From CAYOBW01 sp964402115 (GTDB lineage: Bacteria > Verrucomicrobiota > Kiritimatiellia > UBA8416 > CAYOBW01), in contig CAYOBW010000125.1 in the NCBI GenBank assembly GCA_964402115.1, positions 1 to 20,064 on the forward strand: a DNA stretch of 20,064 nt. The letters run 5' to 3'. The notes under the pieces were generated by a model. The model was given only the letters and a program-made list of their open reading frames with translations, was not told where the DNA came from and did no database searches. Shown here one piece after another: positions 5,648 through 14,900 of this stretch; the first letter of the stretch is position 1, and each line of letters begins with the position of its first letter. A program made the position numbers and the translations under genes.

Positions 5648-6646
5648 ATGCCGATGCTGAAGACCACCTACATGGGGCTGTCATTGAGCAGCCCGGTCGT
5701 TGTCGCCGCGAGCGCCCTGTCGGGCAAGATCGAGAACATCCAGAAGGCCGAGGAAGCGGGCGCCGGCGCCCTGGTCATCCGTTCGCTGTTCGAGGAGCAG
5801 ATCGCGCGCGAGCGGGGCGAACTCGAGGATATCGTCGGCACGGGCGGCGACATGTTCGCCGAGTCGCTGAGCTACTTCCCGCACATCCAGCACAGCGAGG
5901 CGCGCGAGCACCTCATGTGGGTGGAGAAGACGCGCAAGGCCGTGAAGTTCCCGCTGATCGCCAGCCTGAACGCCGTCACGCCCGGCAAGTGGGTCGATTA
6001 CGCGCGCCAGCTCGCCGAGACCGGGGTGGACGGTCTTGAGTTGAACGTGTACGCCGTCGAAACGGATATCACGCGCGATGCCAACGCGGTGGAAGACAGC
6101 GTCGTGGCCGTCCTGGACGGCGTACGCAACGCCACGCGCCTGCCGATCGCGGTCAAGCTGAGCCCGTTCTACACCTCCGTAGGCAACGTCGTGGCCCGCC
6201 TGGAAACGCATGGCGCCAGCGCCGTCGTGCTGTTCAACCGCTTCCTGCAGCCGGAGATTGATCCGGTCCACGAGCGCCTGCGCCACACGGCCGGCCTGAG
6301 CACGGCCGGCGAACTGCGCCTGCCGCTGCGCTGGGTGGCCCTGCTCCACGGCCGCGTGGGCCTGGACCTGGCCGGCAACACCGGCATCCACACGGGCGCC
6401 GACGTCGCGAAGTTCATCCTCGCGGGGGCATCCGTGACGCAGGTGGCGGCGACGCTCTTCCGCAACGGCGTGGGCTATGTCGCCACGTTGAACCAGGAGC
6501 TGACCACGTGGCTCCAAGGCAAGGGCTACGCGAACCTGGACGCCTGCCGCGGCAAGCTGAGCCTGGGCAAGTACAAGGGCAACGCATTCGTGCTTGAGCG
6601 CGCCCATTACCTCGACTACGTGGCGGGACACGCCACAACAGCCTGA
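5648..6646 (+). CDS. Dihydroorotate dehydrogenase-like FMN protein, probably not a true PyrD
   Basis: This encodes 332 residues, a complete TIM barrel of the DHODH superfamily. FMN phosphate-binding segments are visible at 243-250 (GNTGIHTG) and 265-274 (QVAATLFRNG), and the flavin-contacting lysine region is AVKLSP (Lys170). Where true DHODHs carry the N-x-S-C-P-N type catalytic loop, this protein has ELNVYAVETD (131-140), with no catalytic Cys or Ser. It therefore belongs to the DHOD-like subgroup that keeps FMN binding but lacks catalytic residues. Its reaction is unknown; I avoid the symbol pyrD. GAGGAG at 5635-5640 lies 7 nt before the ATG. It is the first gene of a likely three-gene operon, with 17 nt to lpxI. 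Confidence 0.85.
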   Translation: MPMLKTTYMGLSLSSPVVVAASALSGKIENIQKAEEAGAGALVIRSLFEEQIARERGELEDIVGTGGDMFAESLSYFPHIQHSEAREHLMWVEKTRKAVKFPLIASLNAVTPGKWVDYARQLAETGVDGLELNVYAVETDITRDANAVEDSVVAVLDGVRNATRLPIAVKLSPFYTSVGNVVARLETHGASAVVLFNRFLQPEIDPVHERLRHTAGLSTAGELRLPLRWVALLHGRVGLDLAGNTGIHTGADVAKFILAGASVTQVAATLFRNGVGYVATLNQELTTWLQGKGYANLDACRGKLSLGKYKGNAFVLERAHYLDYVAGHATTA

Positions 6647-6663
6647 GGCCCCTACGACGGCAC

Positions 6664-7518
6664 ATGACGCAGCCGGACACAGACCGGGCGCCGAACACCG
6701 CGCCGGAGCACGAGGTGCCGCGCCTGCTGGGGCTGATTGCCGGCCGCGGCAGCTACCCGCTGCTGCTCGCTGAATCGGCGCGCCGGCAGGGCGTGGGGCG
6801 CATCGTCGCCGTCGCCATGTACGGCGAAACGGACGCCGGCCTCGCGAAACTCGTGGACGAGATCCATTGGTTTCGCGTGGGCGAGCTGCAGAAGCTGCTC
6901 GACTGCTTCGCGGCGGCGGGGGTCAAGGCCGCGGTCATGGCCGGCCAGGTGACCCCGACGAGCCTCTTCCGCGTGCGCGTCGACGGCCGGGCCCTGGCCG
7001 CCCTGCGCCGCCTCAAGCACCGCAACGCGGAGACGATCTTCGGCGCCGTGGGCGATGAGCTTGCGACCATTGGCGTCGAGTTGCTGCCTGCCTCGCGCTT
7101 CATGGAAGCCCACCTGCCCGAAACCGGCTGCCTGACGCGCCGGACGCCCACGCCGGAGGAGCAGCAGGACATAGCCTTCGGCTTTCGCGTCGCCAAACAC
7201 ACGAGCGGCCTGGACATCGGCCAGACCGTGGTCGTGAAGGAGGGGACCGTGCTGGCGGTCGAGGCGTTCGAAGGCACCGACGCCACGATCCTGCGCGCGG
7301 GCAAGCTGGGCGGGCCCGGCGCGGTGGTTGTGAAGGTCGCCAAGCAGGGACACGACATGCGCTTCGACATCCCCGTCGTCGGCCTGCGCACCATCAAGAC
7401 CCTGACAAAGGCGCGGGCCACGGTGCTGGCGCTCGAAGCGCGGCGGGCGATCCTGCTGGACCGGGCGGAGGTCGTGCGGCGGGCCGACAAGCTTGGCATT
7501 TGCCTGGTGGTCGTATGA
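6664..7518 (+). CDS. lpxI: UDP-2,3-diacylglucosamine pyrophosphatase LpxI
   Basis: LpxI hydrolyses UDP-2,3-diacylglucosamine to lipid X (2,3-diacylglucosamine-1-phosphate) and UMP at the inner face of the membrane, replacing LpxH in many non-enteric Gram-negatives. The 284 residues show the N-terminal LGLIAGRGSYPLLLAESARR (22-41), AGQVTP (93-98) and the family core FGFRVAKHTSGLDIG, then VLAVEAFEGTDATILRAG. Asp206 in EGTDATI occupies the position of the conserved acidic residue required for catalysis. KQGHDMRFDIPVVGLRTI follows. No good Shine-Dalgarno precedes ATG 6664. GTG 6715, with GGAG at 6705-6708, would give VPRLLGLIAG, closer to the usual family start, and is a serious alternative. The stop overlaps the lpxB start in ATGA, so the two are translationally coupled. 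Confidence 0.92.
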   Translation: MTQPDTDRAPNTAPEHEVPRLLGLIAGRGSYPLLLAESARRQGVGRIVAVAMYGETDAGLAKLVDEIHWFRVGELQKLLDCFAAAGVKAAVMAGQVTPTSLFRVRVDGRALAALRRLKHRNAETIFGAVGDELATIGVELLPASRFMEAHLPETGCLTRRTPTPEEQQDIAFGFRVAKHTSGLDIGQTVVVKEGTVLAVEAFEGTDATILRAGKLGGPGAVVVKVAKQGHDMRFDIPVVGLRTIKTLTKARATVLALEARRAILLDRAEVVRRADKLGICLVVV

Positions 7519-8687
7519 CCGTGCCCCACCCCAGCGACCGACCGGCAGGCGGTCCCCGGCTGCTGGTGCTGGCGGGCGAGGTGTCAGGCGATCAGCACGC
7601 GGCCGCGCTGGTGCGCGCGCTGCGGGCGCGCCTGCCCGGACTGCAGTGCTACGGCATGGGCGGCGAAGCCTTGCGGGCCGCCGGCGTGGAGACGCGCTTC
7701 GACCTCAAGGACCTGGCCGTCATGGGCATCTGGGAGGTGCTCCTGCGGCAGCGTTTCTTCCGCCGCGTGTTGCGCGAGATGGCGGACTGGGCCGCGGAGT
7801 CGCGCCCCGACGCTGTGCTGCTGGTGGACTACCCCGGCTTCAACCTGCGGCTGGCGCGGGAGGTTCATGCCCGCGGGCTGAAGACGATCTACTACATCTG
7901 TCCGAAGGTGTGGGCCTGGAAGGCGTCGCGCATTCCGAAGATTGCCGCCAGCGTGGACCGGCTCCTGGCAATCTTCCCGTTCGAGCCGCGGCTCTTCGAC
8001 GCCACCGGCCTGAAGGTGGATTTTGTCGGGAACCCGCTGGTGGACGAGGCGCAGCAGGCCTGGGCGCAGACGCCTCCCCAGTTGCCATGGGATGGCGACC
8101 CGCAGGTCGCCCTGCTACCGGGCAGCCGCGAACACGAGATCCGCCGCCTGCTGCCGATCCTGTGGCAGACCGCGCGCCTCATCGAGCAGCGTTTCCCGCT
8201 AGCCAGCTTCATTGTTCCCGCCCCCAATGCGCAGGTCGAGCGGATCGTACGCGCCACCCAGGCCACGCTGCCGCCCGGTCCGTCACGTTGGGCCTGCGTC
8301 AGCGGCCAGACGCACCAGGTGCTGCGCCAGGCCCGCGCCGCCCTGGTTGCATCCGGCACGGCGACGCTCGACGCTTGCCTGATGCGCTGCCCCATGGTGA
8401 TCACATACAAGGTCGCGGCGTTGTCGTGGCGGCTGGGCAAGTTGCTGGTCAAGATCCCCTTTGTCGGGCTCGTCAACATCATCGCTGGACGCGCCGTCTG
8501 CCCCGAGCTGCTCCAGGGGGCGGCCACGCCCGTGGCGTTGGCGACGGCGCTCGAGCCCCTGCTCACCGACACGCCGGCCCGCGCCGCAATGCTCGCGTCC
8601 ATGGCCGAAGTCGCGGGCCAGCTCGGCGCCCCCGGCGCCAGCGCGCGTGCTGCCGAAATCATTGCGGCTGAAATCGCGCGGAAGTGA
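7515..8687 (+). CDS. lpxB: Lipid-A-disaccharide synthase LpxB
   Basis: LpxB is a GT19 glycosyltransferase. It joins UDP-2,3-diacylglucosamine to lipid X, the product of the preceding gene, to form the lipid A disaccharide on the cytoplasmic face of the inner membrane. The 390 residues show AGEVSGDQHAA (20-30), VDYPGFN (104-110), YYICPKVWAWKASRI (126-140), FPFEPRLF (154-161), VGNPLVDE (171-178), LLPGSREHEI (200-209), ASGTATLDACLMRCPMV (279-295) and NIIAGRAVCPELLQ (321-334). These are the expected donor-site and membrane-associated segments in the right order, and the length is typical. The start at 7515 lies inside the ATGA overlap with lpxI; a longer in-frame start at 7500 would add five residues and is less likely. 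The gene ends 13 bp before a REP array. Confidence 0.95.
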   Translation: MTVPHPSDRPAGGPRLLVLAGEVSGDQHAAALVRALRARLPGLQCYGMGGEALRAAGVETRFDLKDLAVMGIWEVLLRQRFFRRVLREMADWAAESRPDAVLLVDYPGFNLRLAREVHARGLKTIYYICPKVWAWKASRIPKIAASVDRLLAIFPFEPRLFDATGLKVDFVGNPLVDEAQQAWAQTPPQLPWDGDPQVALLPGSREHEIRRLLPILWQTARLIEQRFPLASFIVPAPNAQVERIVRATQATLPPGPSRWACVSGQTHQVLRQARAALVASGTATLDACLMRCPMVITYKVAALSWRLGKLLVKIPFVGLVNIIAGRAVCPELLQGAATPVALATALEPLLTDTPARAAMLASMAEVAGQLGAPGASARAAEIIAAEIARK

Positions 8688-8700
8688 CCCCGCGAACCGG

Positions 8701-8913
8701 CCCCCGTCTCACGGCGGGGGCTACCTGCTGCGCACGAACACCCTCTCTCCGTAGCTGCCGCCGTGAGGCGGCGGACAGGATCGTCAAGCGATCTGTCCCC
8801 CGCCTCACGGCGGGGGCTACAGGCGGCGCGCACTTCCCTCCCCGTAGCTGCCGCCGTGAGGCGGCGGATGGCATCTTCAGCGGCACCGTCCCCCGCCTCA
8901 CGGCGGGGGCTAC
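8701..8913. repeat. REP/BIME array: five GTAG-headed palindromes in alternating orientation
   Basis: Five palindromic units occur at 8701-8724 (-), 8751-8775 (+), 8797-8820 (-), 8844-8868 (+) and 8890-8913 (-). Each reads GTAGC followed by a GC-rich hairpin centred on GCCGTGAGGC. Plus-oriented units carry TGCCGCC/GGCGGCGG arms; minus-oriented ones carry CCCCGCC/GGCGGGGG arms. The + unit, a 21-nt spacer and the - unit repeat with a 93-bp period. The linkers 8725-8750 and 8821-8843 are also related. The GTAG head plus imperfect palindrome is the signature of REP sequences mobilised by RAYT transposases (established knowledge). No RAYT gene lies in this window. The array fills the space between convergent lpxB and the giant gene and could block read-through from both sides. 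Confidence 0.88.
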
Positions 8914-8926
8914 AGGCGGTGCGGCT

Positions 8927-11900
8927 TCAGCGCGGGCGCGCGGGGGTCACCACGAGGATGCGGTAGTAGCGCGTCGTGTTGCCGACTGGCGGACGGTCGG
9001 TCGCTGTGGCCGTGGAAGCCACGGCCGTCACCGTCGCACCCAGGTTGCCCCACTCCGCACCCAGCAGGTCGTCACGCCACTGGGGCTGATAGGTCACGCC
9101 GGGTGTCGCCGACCACGTCAGCGTCACCGCGCCTTCGGCGTCAGGCGGTCCGATCGTGCACGCGAGCACCGACTCCGCGAGGCGCGGGTTCGTCTGCGAT
9201 TCGTACTCGCGCTTGTCCGGCGCACCGTCCCCGTCGGTGTCATCCGTGCCGGTCGGGTAGAGCGCATGGAAGTGGAACCGCTCCCACTGGTCATCCATGC
9301 CATCGCCGTCCTGATCGCTGCCGAGCCGCACCCGCACGCTGGCGACGTTGTTGTCCTCGTTGCTCTCCGCGAGCACGCGCTCGTCGTCCACGACCACTTC
9401 GGCCAAGCCAGGCAGGTTCGTGAAGGACCACTCCGCCCACGTCGTACAAGTCACCTCGACGCACATCCCCGTCGGAATGTTCGCCACCAGGTTGGTTTCC
9501 AGCACCTGACCATCGCCCCGGAAGAGCACGGGCACATCGCGCGCCTCCGCCGTGCCGTTGTTATAGATCCGCGCAATCAGCTCCACCTGGCCGTCACCCA
9601 GATCCTCGACGCGAAGGCTGCGAGCCTCCAAGTCCGGCCGCAGGAATACGTACTCGCCGGTGTTGTTGACCTCGTCGCGCTCGGGTACGAGACCGTCCAC
9701 GTCGAGGATGACAAACACCGACCGCACACTCCCGTCGGGCGGAACGGTCCAGGCCAACTCCGCCACCGCCGCATCGCCGGCCCTGAAGACCGCCTGCGTC
9801 ACCAGGGCGTTGCCGATGAACCCGCCGCCCAAGGCGGGATCACCCGTGTAGAAGGAGGCCACGGCGCCCGCCAGCGCCAAATCCCCGGCGTTGCGCACCC
9901 GGCACCGCAGCAGGACAGCCTGCCCCGGGGCGGGCAGCGCCGGCTCGACGCTCACCGCGCCGCCTTCGACGGCAAGGTCGTAGTGGAGCGTGTGCATGGT
10001 GTGGTAGAGGTCGGTGAACTCGTTGGTCATGTTCTTCTTGATGTAGGCCAGGTTCAACTGCCCGTCCGACGCGAACGCCGCCACGGTCCCCTTCTCAAGC
10101 TCCACGTCCTGCGTCAACCGCCGGTCCAGGCTCCAGGCGTTCAGGTCCGTGTCATAGATGCTGTAGTACAGATCGGGATTCACGCCATCGCAGTCCTGCC
10201 AGACCATGGCGAGCCGCCCGGCGGGCGCAGCGACAAACTGCGCATCGCCGAACGTGAAAGACGCGCTGTTCGTCCTGACAACAGCCGCGGTCAGCGTCGG
10301 CCAGTCCGCCATGCGCACGACGTTAGAGTTCTGCTGCCAGAGCAGCTCCGGGGCGCCTGCGGCACGGTAGAGCAGGTTCGGCGCATTGTCCGGCACGGTG
10401 TTGTCGGTCAGGCGCTCCGGCGCGCTCCACACGCCGCCCGCCAGCGTCTGGCCGAACAGTTCGCCGTCGTCCGCGGTGGCCAAGTCGCCGTCCATGTCCT
10501 GCATATAGACGATCCGGGCCTCAGTGCCATCGTAGGCCACGCGCACGGTCGCCGCGTTCGTCAGACGATTTGGCAGGGTCTCAACCGGTCCGAACGCCCC
10601 CGCGCCTGCGTCCCAGAGTGCGTAGTGCAGGGCGGACGGCGCGTTAGTCGTGCCCATCAGCTCGTTGGCCGGGTTGCTCTGCCAGGCCAGGAAGAGGCTG
10701 CCGTCGAAGCCGCGCTGCAGGACGGGCGCCTGGTCCAGGCACGCGTTGTCTGTGAGAGCCACGGGCGCCGACCAGCGGGCCGAACCGGGATCAAAGCTGG
10801 CCGTCACGATCTCGAGCTCCGGCACCATCTCGGTAAGGTTGGTTCCCTCGAACGCCGGATCCTTGACACGCTCCCAGGCGCAAACCACCCGCCCCGCGAC
10901 ATCGAACGCCACAGTTGGGGCGAACTCAGCCCGCGTGTCGTTTATCGCCAGCACGGGTGCGGCATACGTCGTCCCGTCATGCATGACGACCCCGATGTCC
11001 GTCGCCTGCAGGGTCGGGTCGGCTGCATCGAAGAAGACGGCGGCGATGGCCGTCTGCCCGTTCTGCACGGCGATGGAGGGCTGGGCATACGGGTAGACAT
11101 TCTCGATCACCCGGTCCTCCACGGCGCCAGGGGCGGCCGCCAGCGCCACGCGCCGCGGATCCCGCGCCGCGAAGCGGCTGTACGGCCCGTGCTTCAAGAA
11201 GTCGCGCGGAATGGGCGCGAACGTCGCCAGCGGCGGCGGCATGGCCAAGGCCTCCGAGCCCACCAACCCGCCATCCAGCGCCAGAGCCAGGCTCTCCGTG
11301 GAGTTGGTCGGCGAGGGGAATGCGAACACCTGGCGCCCCTCGAACTCCGTGCGGTACCCGCGAATGACGAAAGCGGCCTTCGCGGATAACTCACACTCGC
11401 CCCTATCCACGCCCAAATCGGACCACGGGAACATGACAAATACCAGCTTGGCTGCGGCTGTAGCCGAGACCTCAGCTTCGAGGCCGACTATCGGCTTGGC
11501 CGAGAAGACGAGCGAGCCGCTTCCCAGAATCTCTGGCTTAAACGAAACGAACCACGGTGGGGAGGGGTTCTTCCTCGAATTGAACTCAGCCGTCGCGCCG
11601 AATCCAAACGTGACCACGCTCTTAACCTCTACTGCGCCGGACCACCGAACGAGGACTTCACCGACAAACGGCAGTGTGGCGGCGGCGGCCAGGGGAGGGC
11701 AAAGCTGAATAGGCGTCAACTCCGATTCCACAACCCCCTGGAGATTCACGTAGATTTCCGTGCCGGTCCAACACAGCCCCTCGCCTGGCACGAACTCAAC
11801 GCCTCCGGTACCCTTGGCCTGCCCCATGATGCCCTTGCCACCCGCTATGAATCCGGCTTCCCCGCTCAGGGCTAGCTTGGAGCTTCCGTCCGTCTTGTAC

Positions 11901-14900
11901 TCCGCATTGAAGCTAAACTGCGTCTCCAGCACCTTGTAATCGCCTCCGACAACCGGGAGGTTCTTAAGCGCGTTCTTCGCCGACGCGGGGAGCCAATCGC
12001 TGACGTCGAACTTCCAGGCCGGGTTCGGCACCTTCAGCCCAAACGCATAGGTAGCGCCAGGGTCCTTGGTGAGGGCCATGAGCCGCAAGGCCCAATCGTT
12101 CTGGATCATCCAGAGCGGCTTCGGCATGACCACCGGATTCAGACGGTAGGGTTCGGACTTCTTGCCCGCGGTCGTCACAGCCGTGACCAGAATCGTGTTG
12201 AGGTTCGGATCCAGGCTGGGCGTGAAGTCGCTACCCATGTCGAAAGCGAAGACGCCGCCTTTGGTGTCGGGAATCACCTCCGACACAAGGCGGTTCTTCT
12301 CAATAATCAGCTTGTTCGGGTTCGCCCCGTTCCATTCGACCCGCACGGTATAGATGTTGGGCAGGGGCACGCCGCCGATGAAGACATCGCCCCGCTGGGA
12401 GATGACCTTCGTAATGACCGGCGTGCCCAGCGGCTCGATCGGCATCAGCTTGAAGTGTGCGTACCCAACTGCCATGCTCTTCAGGTTCACGGTTTCCTCG
12501 CTTGAGAAGTACCCCGGCTTGCTGGCCTTCACCGTGAACGGCAGGGCAAACGAATGCGAACTGCCCAGCCGCACCCCGTATTTGCCGAAACCGCCGGTGG
12601 TCGTCGTCTCGTTTCCGACCGTGATCGTCACGTCCGCCAGGAGCCCGCCCCGCTTGCCGTCCTGAACCGTGCCCTGTACCTCACGCTCGCCCGGTGGTAC
12701 CTCCCGGTAAGGCGGCGGACCGCCGAGGCCAGGCCCCCAGTTTACACGGGCACTGGTCACGGTGCCGTTCTCAAGGCACTTCTGATACAGCCAAGTACCG
12801 ACGGTGCCAGGGTGCGGCTCGCCCGCCGTGTAGTGCTCGGGGACGTAGACCTCAACCCTGCCCTTCATGTATGTCCACCGTCCGTACTGCGACCAACCTT
12901 CCTCCGAATACACATCACGTCGCTCGTAAGGGCCAAAGGCCGTCCCGTCCACAACCGTCATGGCCACGTACACTTGGCTGGTTATGCCCCACGAAATCCC
13001 GGACCATTTCCGCTCCTCGTACCAGGAGTGGACCACGCCGTGCAGGCGCCCGTTGCCGTTGTATGTCCCCGTAAACGACACGCTGCCGTCCATATTCCAG
13101 CGCGCGCAGGGGCCTGTCAGCGTGCCGTCCACCCAATACTGTATTTGGTACACCTGCCCCGAATCGAACCACTTGGCATCCAGCCCCCACTTGACGCCGT
13201 CCTCGTACCGCATGGCCCACTCTTTCAAGCCGTTCACATGGTACCCGACCTGCTGCCCCTGCAGAACGTCGTCCACGTAGGTCCAGACGGCCTTGAGTTC
13301 CCCGTCCCTGTGGTACTCGGTCTTCTTCTGCAGATAGTCGAAGCCGTCGCGCACCGTGTAGTACCGGTCTTCGCTAACGCCCAACGTCCCGCCTGTCCCG
13401 TACTGGTAGCTGTAGACATGGCTATTCAACTCCGCGCCGTCCCGGAACTCCACGAGGCTGCTCAGCAACCCGTTGTCATGCCAGAACCGCCACACGCCGT
13501 CCGGGCCGTGCACGTTCAGGTTGCCGGCGCTGGCCAGAACGCCGTTGGTATACCAGTTGCGCGAGGGGCCGTTCAGTTCGTCGCTGACGTACGTGAACTC
13601 GAGCCTGGGCGTCCCGTCGACGCGCCAGAAGCGGTTGGAACCGTGCCGCAGGCCGTGCAGATACTGGCACGTCTCCTGGAGCACGCTGTTTGTGTAGCGC
13701 CAGATCCACACCCCCTCTTCCTTGCCCATGACATACACCCCGCGCACGGCGATGACGGCGTTGGAGTGCAACGTCGTCCACTCGCCGTCCGGCTGGTCGT
13801 TTGCGAACAACCCACGCGTCTGCAGCCGGCCGTCCTCGTACCAGTAACTGCACAGCCCGTGCCTATGCGCGTCGTCACGGAAACGGCCACCCTGCTTGGT
13901 GTTGCCGTTGCGGTAGTACTCCATCACGGCCAGCGGCTCCCGGTTCGTCTGGTTCACCACGCGAATCGTCCAGTGGGACTGCAGCATGGTATTCGCCGGA
14001 GGGTCATAGAAGTAGTCTTCGAAAATGATGCCGTCGGGCGATGCCAGTTGCAGCGAGGCATTGAGGTCCACAAGGAAATCGCCCGGATTAGCCACCACCC
14101 GCTGCGCGGCGTCGGCCGTGGCCGCGTTGTTGTACCACTCGTTGGTGTAGACTCCGGTAAGGTCGCTGAATTGGATGCGGTTCGTGCCGGCCGAGAGATC
14201 CCGCACCTGGTACCGGCCGCTCGGCGCTGTCCAGACCGTCGCGGCGGGCAGCCACGCCCCGCCCTCCAGTCGTTCCACGTCCACCTGAATCCCCCCCAGG
14301 GGCGTCGTGCCGTTCGGCCCCGTCACCAATCCCGCCAGGGAGGCCTTGACCGTGGCATTAATGGCCAGCACGGCGTCCACCCCTTGCACCTTCTGACCGT
14401 CCTCCACCGTGAGGACGGTCGCCGCGCCGGCGGTGGCTTCGTTGTCGTACCACTCCGCCACGTACATGCCCAGCGGGTCCGCGAAGCCCACCCGGTACGT
14501 GCCGGCGTCGAGGTTCGGGAGCCAATACGTGCCCTCGAACCCCGTCCACGTGCTGGCGACCGTGCTCCACACGCCCTCCGCATCGCGCTGGTCCAGCGTG
14601 ACCCGGATCCCGCCCAGCCGCGTCGTGCCGCCCGCGCGCGTCACCGTGCCGGCGATCGAGGCCTTGACCATCGCCTCGCCCAGGGCACAGTTGATGTTGT
14701 CCGTTGTCGTTCCCTCGACCACCGCCACGTCCTCCGCGCTGGTCACGTCGGGCCGGTCATTATACCACTCCTGCAGGTGGAAGCCCGAGCCGGCGATGAA
14801 CGCCACCCGGTAGTTGCCCGTGCGCAGGCCGCCCACCCGGTAGCGCCCGTCCGCCCCGGTCAGCACCTCACCCACCAGGGACCAGTCCGTTCCGTAGAAG

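Noticed and set aside
4598..6631. Long minus-strand frames opposite the DUF1080 and DHOD-like genes
   Set aside because: Shadow frames of strongly biased codons; the opposite strand has full-length family matches and ribosome binding sites.
8701..8913. CRISPR array
   Set aside because: Repeats alternate in orientation, are themselves palindromic, and the spacers are only 21-26 nt with related linkers. REP/BIME explains them better.
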